Positions 33,802-46,400 are shown, numbered from the stretch's first letter. The stretch is DNA of 64,000 bases from Apoderus coryli (GCA_911728435.2 OU452207.1:15091682-15155681); one strand, 5' to 3'. The notes: generated by a model not told the origin, from the letters alone. A program made the numbers and translations.

Positions 33802-34287
33802 TGTGATTTATTAGTGCAAATAATTACGAACTTTTTTTTTTTGACTGTAATTTTAAAATATCTATTGTATTTAACATATGAAATAGTTCCGAATTTTTAA
33901 TTTTTTTTTGGGATGGAGAGGTTTATGTTTGTATTTTTAAAAATAATTATTTTGCAGTGGCTTATGTTTCAATAAGATCATATCGGAGAATAATAGGTAC
34001 ATTTCTGATAATATGAATTTATATTGTATCTTTTTTTTTGGTGAAATCCTGATACACACAGAAAACATGTATTTCAGTTGTAAATATGTATTCATGGTAC
34101 AAATCAAGGGTAAATGATAATTTTATTAATGTTTATCAATATAAACATGGTATGTGCTATCGCACGAATATGATGATATAGTTTTTTTTTATTGGGACTG
34201 TATGCGGGTCCTGCGGAATTCGATTTTACTTTTGTTCTGAGTTTTGTGTACGTACGTACGCACTTAAATTATTTTACTGTGGAGAGG

Positions 34288-36952
34288 ATGAGGGTGGGAC
34301 ATCTTAATATTAGATCTATGTATACAGGGTTTAATGAGTTTGTTGAAATTGTTTTGGAAAGAGATTTTGATATTGTTATGTTATCTGAGACGTGGTTGAC
34401 GCATGGTGTTGATGAGGTTGGTTTAGAAATTCCGGGTTATAAATTTTTTCATAAAGATCGAGTTGGTAGGGGTGGTGGGGTCGCGGCCTATATAAAGAAT
34501 TTATTTGTTTCTCAATTAATTTCATTGGACTTTGTTGTCCAGAGTTCTCTGGAATATTTGCTATTAAGTGCAAATATTCGAACCCAAAAAAATTTATTTG
34601 CTGTATTTTATAGACCACCTAATTCAAGTATTAATCATTGCATAGGTGATCTTGATGATATTTTATCTTATGTTTGCCCAATGTTTGATGAATTGGTGTG
34701 TGTTGGAGATGTCAATTTCGATTTTTTTTCATTGGAGAATCCAATAAATGACTGTTTTGAGAACTATAATATGTATCAAATTATTGACGAAGCTACAAGA
34801 GTGACTGGCGTCTCAAGCACTCTGATTGATCCGATATTTGTAAGTAATGTTGAGCTCGTTTTAGACAAAGGCACGTTAGATACACACCATATCTCGGATC
34901 ATCGAATGACTTTCTGTGAATTTAATGTTGTTAAATACAAGGTAGCTACAAAATTTGTTATAACACGCTGTTTCAAGAATTTTAATTATACCTCTTTTTA
35001 CAATTATTTAATAGAACATCCTTGGCATAATATTTTTTATGAAAATAATATAAATACTAAAATAGATTTGTTTAATTATTATATTTTGGATAGTTTTAAT
35101 AAATACGCTCCGGAAAAACGAATTCGTGTTACTAAGCCAAAGGCACCTTGGATGACCGAGAATATTAAACTTTACATTAAGTAGCGAAACGTGGCGCTAC
35201 AAAAATTTAAACAGACTAGTTCGGACGATTGGTTGGCTTATAAGCAATTGAGAAACTTTACTGTAAATATTATACGACGAGAAAAAAAGAATTACATGGA
35301 CACAATTATTCGCGAGAGAAATCAACGTAAAACATGGATGACTTTAAAAAATATGAATGTTACCACCAACAAGAGAGCTGACGTTCCGGATGAGTTTTCT
35401 GATCCTCGAGATTTAAGTATTTTCTTTTCTCAATTTTTACAAGTCAATTCTGATAATATTTGTCAGGAACGAATTGAATACTACGCTGAGAGTACTTATG
35501 ATTATGGGGAGCGGTTTTCTTTTCAATTAGTGAATGAAGATGACATTTTAAAAGGTTTAAATTCTATAAAGAGTAACGCTGTGGGAGCAGATCAAATATC
35601 GATAGAGATGTTGCGCTACTGCAGTCCCTTTATTCATAAATATATATTGCATATAATAAACTGTTGTATCGAAATTGGGTGTTTTCCGGATGCTTGGAAG
35701 ATTTCAATTGGAAAACCGTTACCAAAAAAAACTACTGTTACATCATTTGATGACATAAGAATTATAAGTATTTTACCTGCTATTTCTAAAGTTTATGAAA
35801 GAATTCTGTATTCTCAAATCTATGACTACTTATCGGAAAGGAAAATCTTGCCGGAATGTCAGAATGGATCTAGACGCGGTTATAGTGCTACGATTGCACT
35901 GGCTTGTGTTACGGATGATATTTTATCTGACAGGGATAAGGGTAAAGAAGGTGTCTTAGTGCTGTTGGATTATTCGAAAGCTTTTGATACCATTAATCAT
36001 AAGTGTGCCGCAAGGGTCTATATTAGGACCACTTCTTTTTCTAGTCTATACAGCTGATTTGTTGAATTCGATTTCCAGTTCAAGGGTTCAAGCATACGCT
36101 GACGACACGCAATTGTATATAGGATTTAATAACTCAGATTATGAGCGTGCTTCAGTTCTTATTAATGCTGATCTGGATCAACTTTACACGTTATCAGCGA
36201 AACATAATTTAAAGCTCAACCCAGCTAAATCGTCTGCGCTTTTATTTTGTAAAAGAAATAATTATGAATTTTACAAAGAGGAATTTAAAATAAACATGAA
36301 TGGTGAATCCATAAAATTTGTATCTAGCGCTAGAAATTTGGGTGTTATATTTGATTGTCATCTGAGGTTCCGTGAGTACATAAAAAGGCTCATTCAGCGA
36401 TCTTTTGTTAATCTAAAAATGTTGTATTCCAGCAGACATATTTTAAACAAAAAGTTGAAGAGATCCTTGTGTGATAGTTTAGTTTTGTCTTTTTTTAATT
36501 ATTCAGATTTTGTCTATGGATCCTGCTTGGACGCAAGTGATTTGAAGCGTGTTCAGGTTGTACAAAATTGTTGCTCAAGGTTCATAAATGGCTTGCGAAA
36601 ATTTGATCACGTCTCCCACACATATGTAGAGATGGGCTGGCCTAGGATGGATGTTAGACGAAAATTTCATCTTGCCTCCTTTATTTTTAATATGTTCCAT
36701 GGTCAGGCCGCGCCGCCCTCATTGATGAGACGATTTCAATTTAGATCATCCGTTCATATGGCGGGTGATCTGCACATTCGTGGTCGTTGTAGACTTGCAA
36801 TGCCTCATCATCGCACTGCGTTATTCCAGAGAAGTTTTACTTATAATGTCATTAAATTGTGCAATTCCCTACCGGCAGATTTGCTGACACTAAATCTCAA
36901 TGTTTTTAAAAATAAATATAAAAAGTATCTTTTGCAGTATGAGAACTCTTAG
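34288..36952 (+). pseudogene. LINE-4 ORF2: endonuclease and RT, one stop and an internal deletion
   Basis: Endonuclease: VGHLNIRSMYTGFNEF, LSETWLT, GRGGGVAAY, VGDVNFDF, ISDHRMTF. A TAG at 35182-35184 interrupts the linker, in frame. RT: GADQISIEMLRY, RIISILPAISKVYER, LLDYSKAFDTINH. At about 36000 the frame jumps straight to VPQGSILGPLLF, so roughly 50-60 codons between these blocks are deleted. Then QAYADDTQLY (active site) and the thumb follow to the stop at 36952. I start at the ATG at 34288, immediately before the endonuclease. Confidence 0.8.
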
Positions 36953-37242
36953 ATCAATATTATTAAAATAAATGTAAAACTATCTTTTTCAGTATGATAA
37001 CTCTTAGTATAATGCCGATATTATATTATAGTGTTTTGGTGTTCTATCCTCTGGTTACTACCTGTGTTTTCATTTTGTGTGCATGTGTGTATTATTGAAT
37101 TATTAAATTGTTTTTTTTCTTGTTTTGGGGGTTGAGTAGAATAGCCGTGGTGCTAGACTTCGCCTCCAGTAACAAGATTTTTTTTTTGTAATGTAATTTT
37201 GATTTTAGTTGATTGGTATGAAATAAAGACGTTTTATTATTA
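36953..37242 (+). repeat. LINE-4 3' untranslated region and TTA tail
   Basis: No coding sequence. It contains ATGAAATAAAGACG, a polyadenylation-like signal, just before a short TTA repeat at 37234-37242. Confidence 0.65.
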
Positions 37243-37252
37243 TTATTATAAT

Positions 37253-39560
37253 GTTCAATAAAGCTCAGCTTACTATCAAAGTAAACTCCCAAATCTTTAA
37301 TTTGATTACAAACAGTTAATGGACTATTGTGTATAAAATACAGAGAACTTACAGGCTTCATCTTACGTGTATAGGAAACAGAAAAACACTTATTTATATT
37401 CAAAAAAAGATTGTTACGAACACACCACTCATAAAGCCTATTCAAATCCTCTTGAAGGAGATAACAGTCATCGGTACTATTAATGACAGAATACAACTTG
37501 AAGTCATCCGCATATAAGAGTGAACTACAAGTTAAGTTGCTGGAGATATCATCAATGAAACACAGAAATAATAAAGGTCCCAGTACCGAACCCTGGGGAA
37601 CTCCAGAAGTTACCATAATGTTGACAGACTTGAATCCTTTGTACTCCACATACTGACAACGTCCCTTTAAATAGGACTGCAAAAATAGGAGAATGTTATT
37701 TGATAGACCGAAACGGGATAATTTCGCCAATAAGATGCCATGATCAAGTCTGTCAAAGGCCTTGGAGAAGTCGGTGTAGATAACATCCACCTGACCTCCA
37801 CGATCTAATTGTGTGGCTAGAAATTGTGTTAAAACAAGTAAGTTGGTTGTTGTAGAACGACCCCGAAAAAAACCATGCTGCACCGTTGAAATCTGCCGAC
37901 TTACATGATTCATTATAATATCATGCAATATAAACTCGAAAACCTTCGCAAAACAAGACTGAATGGATATGGGTCGATAATTTGAAATATCATGCTTATC
38001 GCCTTTTTTATAAACCGGCGTAACTCTAGAAGATTTCCAAATAGATGGGAAAATGCTTGATTGCAACGACAGACTGAAAATAGTGCATAATGGTCCAGCG
38101 AATACAGCAGAACAATCTCTAATCAAAAAAGATGGTATACCATCGGGGCCTGCTGTAAATTTCGGTTTTAATTTTCGCAGCGCATGATAAACCTCAGATT
38201 CCACAATTTTTCGATCAGACAAAAAAGGTACGTTTAATGACTCAAGCATGCAATCATTGATATCAAAAGTATGGGAATTAACGTAGGATGTACTGAAATA
38301 CTCAACAAATTTATTTACCAGTCCCTGCTGATCCTCAATACTCTCCCCATTATACGTCATACTACTCGGCAAGCGTCCAAAATTTTTACGCAAATGTATA
38401 AAAGACCAGAACTTCCCAGGATCATCATTAAGTCTACTCTCGGCCTCAGTCAAATAGGATTGGTAAGAAGAATTTACAACAGATTTAATATACCGCCTCA
38501 AAACTTTAAATTCATTCAATGCATCAGGATCACCAGAAGATTTATATCTTTTCCACAGCTTAGATTTTAATTTAATATCACGTACAACATCATTTGAAAA
38601 CCATGGAGGATACTTACAAATTTTTGCATAGGAAATCGGTACCGATTCCGCAAACACATTATTCAATTTAGCATAAAAATTGTGACAGGCAATTTCAGGA
38701 TCCCTGCAGTTATCAAGGTCTGAGAAATCAAGCTGAAGAAAACGCTCATACAGGGTTGGAAAATTAGCTTTTTTAAAGTTGAAAAATGGGTTACAACTAC
38801 TGGCTGTAGTTGTCTTTTCAGCTGATTTGATGTTATAATCAACATCAAGAGGAGGATGATGAAGATCCACCGGTAGGAAGTAATTAACAGACGCAGATAC
38901 CTGAGCGGGATATCGACACAATATCAAATCAAGAAGTTTACCATCATCATTCCTAATAAAATTAAAATTTTTCACATCCAAGAATTGACACAGATTATTA
39001 AACGATCCGACGTAATTATTTATCAATAATTCATTATTCAAGAATTCAACATAACCGGAAATATTAAAATCCCCCATTATTATGAGATCATTATTGTTAA
39101 GGACATATTCAGAGTTTGCAAATTCATCGAAAAACAGATCATAAGATTGAAATGAAAGACCTGGCGGAATATAAACCACAAACATAAAAACAGATTTATT
39201 AAAATATATGAATTTAACTCCCAAGACATCTATCTCCGGAACAGAACTGTAAAAATTAAGAAGTGAGACATTAAAAGCCGAAGGAAGGGCTATTAGCACC
39301 CCTCCGCCCCTAGTTCTACCTGTCAAAGTAAAATCACGGTCAGATCTAAAAACTTGAAAATAATCACTGAATATCTCAGAATCCAGGACAGATGAGTCAA
39401 GCCAAGTCTCACTAAAGGCAAACACATCATATTGTGACGATAGAGATGCATTATATAAAATATCGGTTTTAGTTTTTAAGCCTCGTACATTCTGATATAG
39501 AATATACAATGTACTATTGGTAGAACTATTCGTTTGTGTGCTAGAACGAGAAGGAAACAC
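37253..39560 (-). pseudogene. LINE-5 ORF2: endonuclease and RT, split at its 3' end by LINE-4
   Basis: A long minus-strand frame, open from 39560. Endonuclease: ILYQNVRGLKTKTD, AFSETWLDSS, TRGGGVLIAL, IMGDFNISGY. RT: FTAGPDGIPSFL, RVTPVYKKGDKHDISNYRPISI, QHGFFRGRST, IYTDFSKAFDRLDH, SGVPQGSVLGPLL, LLYADDFKLYS (active site). The genuine frame ends at FIEHY (37253); codons further left are LINE-4 tail. The RT continues at 32923. All catalytic blocks are present, so before LINE-4 landed this copy was nearly intact. The 5' end of the element is near 39600. Confidence 0.85.
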
Positions 39561-39600
39561 ACAACCAGGGTGTCGAACACTTGCACCAATCTGTCGCTGC

Positions 39601-39919
39601 TACAAAGTGCATTTAATAGATTTTTGATATTCTTCAATTTTAAGTTTATAATATTGACAATTTTTTCTCTATAGATTTAAATGAATAGGTAAAATCCACA
39701 TTTTAAGTATAGTGTATTTAGGTAATAATTTCCATATTTGTATTGATAGCAATTTACTCAAAAGCTCTTTAACCCCTACCTACGTAAACAATAGAAATAA
39801 TTTACACAGCACAGTAACATAAAACATATTATAAGAATTGCAATTAGTAGGTACTTAAGGTATATTGTTTATAATTTATCTTATCCTATCCTAAAAACTA
39901 CTATACTACTATAACTACT
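39601..39919. other. AT-rich spacer
   Basis: Nothing recognised between the LINE-5 5' end and the hairpin motif. Confidence 0.4.
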
Positions 39920-39971
39920 ATACTATAAAACTACTACAAAACGCCTGGTAAATCCCAAAGGGATTTCTTGT
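39920..39971 (+). repeat. Short hairpin terminus related to copies A and B
   Basis: ACTACTACAAAACGCCTGG leads into the stem AAATCCC-AAA-GGGATTT (39950-39966) and then CTTGT. The same order ends copy A (6237-6274) and copy B (46908-46960, inverted). The rest of the repeat is not recognisable here. Confidence 0.55.
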
Positions 39972-40041
39972 TTATTTAATAAAAATTAAAATATATAAAA
40001 AAACATAACATATAAGACAAATGCTTATGGCTATGTTTCCG

Positions 40042-40208
40042 TTAGTGTGTCTTCCTGTGTTTCATCATATGGTCCATGCGTGGAAACCCTTTACCACAAA
40101 CCATACACTTGTGAGGCATTTGCATTGTATGGGAAAAGGTGTGCCTCGTGAGGTCAATTTTGTGATGAAATTTTTTTGGACACTCTTCGCACTTAAAACG
40201 TTTCTCAT
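40042..40208 (-). CDS. Terminal exon of a C2H2 zinc-finger gene
   Basis: On the minus strand the exon begins after a good acceptor (CCTTTGTTACAG) and reads DEKRFKCEECPKKFHHKIDLTRHTFSH, then HKCMVCGKGFPRMDHMMKHRKTH, then TAA at 40042. These are two C2H2 fingers with a DEKRFKC linker of the usual TGEKPF type. They would bind DNA in the nucleus. The exon starts in mid-linker, so upstream fingers must lie in exons further right, but I could not find them before the nested transposons begin. It could be a host gene or a retained pseudo-exon. Confidence 0.65.
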
Positions 40209-40211
40209 CTG

Positions 40212-41570
40212 TAACAAAGGAATCACACATTAAATATAAATTGGTTATTAAATATTTCGAATTTTTATTATTTAGAACATGTTGTTTTGTTAGCGTATAT
40301 CTGACACATATAAGTACAGATTTTATATTTATTTTGCTTAAATGACGTTTCCAGTTTAAAGAAGAATTGCAATTTTTTAATATATGTATGTTTTAATAAT
40401 TTAATGTGTTGGGATATCCTATTGCATTTAATAAAGAATGCTTGAACAATCATTGGCAGACTTTCAACAGCTTGTGATATGGCAGATTCTTTCATAAACG
40501 CTGATATGAAATAATATGTAAATACCGTATTTTTTGTAATGCCACGGGAACTGAATTTTTATGACTTTTCGGTGTAATTTTTACTACATAATGTTGGGTG
40601 CAACTCCGTAGATATTTGTAAATGATTTGCTATATCTGCATGTGTTTTACCTATATAAAATCTAAAGCCTAGAAGCAATTCTATCATCTCCACAAAATGA
40701 AAACGTGTAACGGTTCTGGGTAAAACTCGTAATTTTATAAATCTTAACTTTATTATTAATATTATTCAATGAAAGAAATTACAAATTTTATAATATCTAA
40801 TATGCAATCAAAGACCCGGGCCAGGGATATTAACTTAAACATGTAAATATATATATAAATATGACACAATAAATAACAACAATAAACTCTATACTTATTT
40901 AAACGAAACCACGCAATTGACTAAGTCTTAACAATGTCACACAACTTAAGTGGAACGGACTCACCAATTTTTAACAAACATTCTTCCACATTTATTTTTC
41001 ATAAACATCTACGTAATACATTGTATATCCATTTGTCTTATTAACATCCTGGGTTACTTGTGGTATGTGGTATTGCATAATACATACATATATAAAATAA
41101 CTTCTTGCTACAATTAATTAAAATCAGTTTACTAGCTATCCTTAATAACAATCAGAAATTCTTATTTGATGAGAAATCTTACCCATACAACCGTGACAAT
41201 GTCCGTTTGGCATAAGTATGGCAAGAGTAAAATTACTTTATTATTAATATCAATAATTATCCCACTATTATCAAATCAGACATACTCGTATATCTTATAA
41301 CTTTATTCTTAAGAAAGTTCTTTATTCCCAAATGAATTAAAATGTGTACTTTCAGTAAATTTTCAAATAATTCCCCTTATCTTATTGAATGTACTTTTTT
41401 ACCTTTTTCTTTTTAATCCTCAAAATTATTTCTTTAATGTAGCCCGTAGAATTCTGAATATCGATGAATACAGGGCAAGCCAACAGTCGTGCAATCATTC
41501 AGATTTTATAGTATAAGTCAAAGTTAAACACACTCGTTGCATACGTAGTAATTATTTCAGTAAATTATTA
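40212..41570. other. AT-rich spacer, possible intron of the zinc-finger gene
   Basis: No upstream finger exon, RNA or element end was found. The minus-strand open frame 40268-40495 has no C2H2 spacing. Confidence 0.35.
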
Positions 41571-42059
41571 TATGATTATCCAGTTGCGAACGGCGAAACT
41601 TTACAAAGGTAAAATTTAAATTTAATAATAATATTTTTAAACTACTTTAGATATTTAAATGAAATTTGGCACGTTTGGATAGATAATTTAGATACATCTT
41701 TTTATGTAAAAAATATTTTTTTACTTTCACCAGTGGCGGTCGAACAATTTTAATGAAAAATGTACTCCACTGATTTTTTTAGAAACAAAAATTCTTTCTA
41801 GCATCCTTGTTCAATTTACAACAAAAAAGGGCTCTTTACTTTTTTTCGTTTGACACACCGTTTGCAAGTAAAAAATTAAAGTACCTACTGATTTCTGAAA
41901 AAAAAAACTAAAGAAACACCAGAATAAGAAACTTAATTAGTGGCTTTCAACAATAATAACAAAATTAAAGGTAAAATCTCAAACATGCTCGAAATGTAGT
42001 CCACCCACCTCAATACATTTGCTTCCTGAATTCTTAAAATGAATTCATCCCTTACTAAT

Positions 42060-42246
42060 ACGGGATTTCAGTTGGAAAAAACAAAATTTTGACAAAACTT
42101 GATTTTATTAATCAACATAGTTGCCTTCTAGGACACCACGAGTACCTATAGCGATTTTCCAACTTTTCGATATCACTTTTATAGTAGGTACGATCTCTCT
42201 TTCTCGTCAATATAGGCCTCAGTTTCAGCCATTACTTCATCATTTG
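42060..42246 (-). pseudogene. Mariner transposase, C-terminal fragment
   Basis: On the minus strand SNDEVMAETEAYIDEKERS is followed by degraded codons and IEKLENRY, and the stop comes after GNYVD. This is the well-known mariner C-terminus, with one frame disturbance near 42180. The region between the first catalytic Asp and this piece is missing. Confidence 0.65.
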
Positions 42247-42668
42247 GATTCTGGGTCCCTATTCTCGAGTATAAGAGAATGTGATCACTCATATCACCAA
42301 TATGCTCTATCACATCCCTGGTTTTTCTCCATTAATGCAAAATAGGTATTCTCGAACTCACATGATGTGAAATATACAATGAAAGATTTCTACAATGTTG
42401 CCAATAGGTTTTGAAGCAAAAGGCCAGCATTTATCGTAATAAAAAGATGATATCACGTACATAACCTTTTGTTTTATTATTTATTTTGGCGTAAATTTTG
42501 TTTTAGCTAATTTGGTATTTGGTATAAAAAATTTTTCTATAAGCATAAAGACAAGGGTATCAGTTTAAGGTAATCTAGGGAAAATTGTATTAAAATTTTA
42601 TATAATGACTGGCTGAATCACCTAAAGGTGGAAGCCACATCATAAATATATATTAATATTGTTAATAG

Positions 42669-43665
42669 ATGAGCAAATTTGAAAAAACCCGCACACCGTT
42701 TGTAAGTAGCAAACAGAAACAAGTTTTAATTGATTTTTTACAAAATCAGGAAAATTTACTGTCTCGGAGATTTTTCAATACGTTCACCAAGAAAAGCGCG
42801 AGACTATTGTGGGAGGAGGTGACCGTAATTTTAAATGCAATTCCAGGTGGTTCATGCAAAAACTGGATGCAATGGAGAAAGGTAGATTTAGAACACTAAA
42901 AAAGGTATCATAAATGTTTATATAAATATTCTCGTTATTTCAGACTTGGCAGGACATGAAAAAAAATGTTAAAGCTAAAGCTGTGGCTGACAAAAAATAT
43001 CGCGTAATGACAGGAGGAGGAGAAAGCAAGTATTAATGTTTGATGAGACAGAATCAAAAATTTTGAATATTCTGCCTCCAGTCTCAACGTTTTGAGATGC
43101 AAATGTAATAGTTCCCAACGTTACATTTGAATTTGATGAGGCAGGTGCCTTGTTTAATAAACATCAGTGAATAATGAATGCTTGTATAGGTGTATAATTC
43201 AAAATAATAATAATATATTATTTTTGTGTTTAAGATTAGTACTACTATTGCTAAGGATACGAATGTAAATAATGTTTCGTTAGAAAGCCCACAAGAATCT
43301 ATACCAGTAATAGGAAATGAAGAGTTTACTGTAAATATGATATTTAAACTTATCTAACCACTATTATTTTACCAAATATTTTTTAGCCCACAATTGAAAA
43401 CAAAGAAAACACTCCGAAAAAAGTTCCTACAGTTACTGGTACAAAAAGGTTTCTAAAGGTGAAAAGATTAGAAACTTCAACCCAGATAGCTAATAATTTG
43501 GTAAATATAGAGGAAGAAAAGAAAAAAACATTAGTAAAGTTTTATGAGAAAAAAAGCGAATATTTAACGTGGAGACAGCAGTATGAGAAAAAAAAGCTAG
43601 AATACTTACAAAGATCTGTTGAGGTGCAAGAGAATATGCTGAAGGCAATTAACAAATTAATATAA
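42669..43665 (+). CDS. Harbinger Myb/SANT-like DNA-binding protein (multi-exon)
   Basis: Exon 1 starts at the ATG at 42669 and encodes a trihelix/Myb_DNA-bind_5-like domain (RTPFVSSKQKQVLIDFLQNQ, LWEEVTVILNAIPGG, WMQW), with a donor near 42880. A following exon after TTTCAG (about 42944) gives TWQDMKKNVKAKA. The last part (to 43665) is a coiled coil (EEEKKKTLVKFYEKKSEYL, KLEYLQRSVEVQEN). In Harbinger elements such a protein brings the transposase to the ends and into the nucleus. Exact joints in the middle (43230-43400) are uncertain. Confidence 0.65.
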
Positions 43666-43833
43666 TATAAAATTTAGTTTTGAACCTACCTATGTTCCTT
43701 GTCTCAATAATGATGTGATATTAAATAATAATTCTCAATAGTGTCAGCATTAAAGTTGTTTTATTTAGTAAATTATATACATATTATGATATTAATTATA
43801 TACGTATAAAAATAGAGATGACAAAAAAAAGCC

Positions 43834-45289
43834 TTAGTGGGGTTCTTGAAAATATGTTGCGGCAATTTGTTTCTGCATTCTTCTGGCTAAAGCCAAGTCT
43901 TGGTTAACCATATTATGTGGTTGAACTTCAGGTACATGTTCCATGTCTATGATTCCAAAATCATCATGTTCAATATCAAAGTCTATATCTGTTTCTAAGA
44001 TATTGGAATTTATACACATATTATGTAAGACGACACAAGCGTTAATAATTTTAGATGCTTTGGTAGGGTGGTAATGCAATACTCTGTGTTTTAATAGGCA
44101 TCTAAATCGGTTCTTCAAGACTCCGTTACATCTCTCGATACCGCTTCGGATTGATTTTAGTCTTGTGTCGAATGTTTCTTCTGCTGCATTTGTAGGGGGT
44201 GAATCGAGAGGTGTCATGAGCCAAGGCCTAAGTGTGTAACCTAAAATGCAGGATATAAATATTTAATTTAGTTAAACATGTATTAATATTTTGACGTATT
44301 TAGTATTTTAAGTGTTTCATCACATATCTAAAAAATCTTATAGCACAGTTATTCCTAGATATACTTGGCAAGTATTCACTCACTAACTGAACATTAATGG
44401 AGTGGTATCCTTTCCGATTTACGTAAATATGTTCGGGATATTCTTGTCCATAAGGTGGCGCTATTGCTACATGTGTACAATCAATTATGCCTATAATACC
44501 TGGAAATTGATATTTCTCAAAAAATCTAAAACAGAAAATATAGGTACACTATATACAACTTCTGCTACCAAATGCTCGATAGTAAGGAATGTGTCATAAT
44601 TATTAAGTGGTAACATACCTCACTCTAACGTTTTCCATTTCTTGTAACCTAGATGGAAATCTTATCCATTGGTTCATGATAGGCGCTTGATTCAATGCAT
44701 AAGTTACCTCAGTAATACATCGGGAGACACTTGGTTGGCTAACCCCAGCAAATAAGTTTGAACCCACAATATCCTGGTAACTACCAGACGCATAAAAATG
44801 AAGCGCTACAAGTACCTGAAACCATAAAATAGGTGCCTACTCAATAAAACAAACTTGTTTATATTAATAAAGCTAAATGTTTTGGATACATATGCTAATA
44901 CCTATCAGGTTTGGTACTTATAGTTTAAATAAACATGTTTACGCTATTTCAATTCTATACATTAAATTAAATCAATTTATTGTTTACCTTTATTTCGACA
45001 GTAATAGCAGAACCTCGAGTAGCTGCTTGCAGATATGGTCTAATCATTTCAATTAGCTCCCGAGTTAGGTGTTTACTTAGTCTGAATTTTTTAATAAATT
45101 TTGAATCATCTAATTCAAAGGCCTCCAAAGCCTTATACATTTTCCTTGATGGACGAGCTTCTTGTACTTCTGCATCTGAAATAAACATTAGAAAAGTACA
45201 AATAAATCAATTGCTATAAGTACATACGTACCTACCAAATTGTTTAAAACCTCTTCGTATACCGCAACTCTTCCATCCGCTAATTCCAT
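43834..45289 (-). pseudogene. Harbinger (HARBI1-like) transposase, spliced, one exon missing
   Basis: Predicted exons on the minus strand: 45289-45236 (MELADGRVAVYEE), 45175-44988 (DDSKFIKKFRLSKHLTREL), 44816-44619 (ALHFYASGSYQ, GVSQPSVSRCI), 44525-44384 (IIGIIDCTHVAIAPP, with the first catalytic D) and 44240-43834 (GYTLRPWLMTP, IRSGIERCNGVLKNRF with the E). All have GT/AG borders. The stretch that should hold the PGSTHDS region and the second catalytic Asp before GYTLRPW is absent from 44241-44383, and the five exons do not sum to a multiple of three. The gene is therefore probably defective. Confidence 0.75.
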
Positions 45290-45554
45290 TATTGAAAAAT
45301 TATAAAATAAAAAAATCACGTAAACACAAGCCCAACTTACTGTTAATTATAATTTTGATAGGTTATATTTTTACTATAAACGCGAACTCCTCCGTCAGAT
45401 CACATGAAATATAGTAGGAGAATGGTGTTCTCTCGTTATTGTGTGATGTGATCTATCACTTTTGTTCAAGAATACCTATTTACGCGTTTCATGAGAACTC
45501 CGCCCACATTTTCTAATGAGAAGCAATTCCCTAGATTCGAGAATAGGCACCCTG

Positions 45555-46067
45555 GTGTGTAATAGTGAAGCCATATTCCATCCATTGTCACATATCGACG
45601 ATAGAATTCCATTTTATTGCGGTTAAACAGCGCCAAACACTCCTATGAAGCATCAATTCGTTGTTGTTTTTGGTCGACTGTGAGCTCACACTGCACCCAC
45701 TTTCCACAGAGCTTTCGCATACCCAAATGTTAAAACACTACCATCTGATATCTTTACAATGTAAGCTAGCTCGTGCACCTTCAATTTACGATCGTAATCA
45801 ATTTGTGAATTTTTTTGACATTTTCTGAAATAACAGCCTCATTTGGGATCCACTGTGCTCTGCATCATTTGTGCTGGTACGACCATGTTTACATTCAGCA
45901 ATCCACTTCGCTACCATTTGTCTCGATGGAGCAGAGTTCGGAAAATGTTTATCAAGCCATTGTTTGGTTTCCACTGTATTTTTTTTTTCATCAAAAAGCA
46001 ATGCTTTAACGCGAAGTTCATTTTTTTCAATAACAAACGTTGCTTCACACAAAATACTGTAACTCAC
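45555..46067 (-). pseudogene. Mariner transposase, N-terminal half
   Basis: The minus-strand frame has the mariner DNA-binding region (TKQWLDKHFPNSAPSRQMVAKWIAECKHG begins about 45975; key residues W, D, S-A-P, W), then after stops and shifts HLGMRKLCGKWV, LTVDQKQQR and VTMDGIWLHYYTP at the left edge. The D of VTMD is the first catalytic residue; the usual MDETW is changed to MDGIW. Broken and truncated. Confidence 0.75.
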
Positions 46068-46229
46068 GAATCAATAGTCAGATTGCTGTCAAATTTATAC
46101 ACGTATCGTTTGAAGGTTAGTACTAAATAAAAATCATATGGAAAAAATTCTAGTAACGCCATCTATGTGTCATCCTCCGGACTTGTTGAATGACCTAATA
46201 GTACCTCAAACGTAAAAGTCTATCTGATT

Positions 46230-46400
46230 AAGATCCGGTCCACTGCGTGGTCCGGCCACAGGTCCAATACTATTAATGACGTCGTTATTCATGTAATTTC
46301 ACCCTAGCCGGCCAATCCATCGTTGACGATCATTGTTATTGAGCCATTCTCTTACAGCTATTCCAAAATGCGGGGGAGCTCCATCCAGTTGGCTTAAGGT
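46230..46400 (-). pseudogene. DUF4817-associated transposase fragment of the outer element
   Basis: On the minus strand QLDGAPPHFGIAVREWLNNN is followed by RQRWIGRLG and a degraded RSGPDLNQIDF. This is the second-Asp to third-catalytic-residue region of Tc1/mariner-type transposases that carry an N-terminal DUF4817 domain. Short, with stops, and not functional. The mariner insertion begins right after it. Confidence 0.65.

Larger units (their letters stand above)
32924..37242 (+). mobile_element. LINE-4: two-ORF non-LTR retrotransposon inserted in LINE-5
   Basis: It is bracketed by TTATTATAAT (32914-32923 and 37243-37252), a 10-bp target duplication. The LINE-5 reading frame is continuous when the insert is removed. 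It has a leader, an ORF1 with coiled coil and RRM, an endonuclease-RT ORF2 and a 3' region with AATAAA (37222) and a TTATTATTA tail. It appears to start close to its true 5' end. Confidence 0.85.
42247..45556. mobile_element. PIF/Harbinger transposon with transposase and Myb-like gene
   Basis: Inverted ends: GGGTCCCTATTCTCGA at about 42247 and the complement GGGTGCCTATTCTCGA ending about 45555. Two divergently placed spliced genes face inward from opposite strands, the classic Harbinger layout. No convincing 3-bp target duplication is visible, so the ends may have been altered. Confidence 0.75.
41937..46200 (-). mobile_element. Mariner element nested in the outer transposon
   Basis: The right end reads, on the minus strand, TTAGGTCATTCAACAAGTCC, a typical mariner terminus next to TA. 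The left end has the related TTAGTGGCTTTCAACAA at 41937. Coding pieces lie on both sides of the Harbinger insertion. Confidence 0.7.

Noticed and set aside
37092..37252. Last 50-odd codons of the long LINE-5 frame
   Set aside because: They are the LINE-4 3' tail read backwards, past the target duplication.
40268..40495. Candidate upstream zinc-finger exon
   Set aside because: Cys and His spacing does not fit C2H2 fingers.
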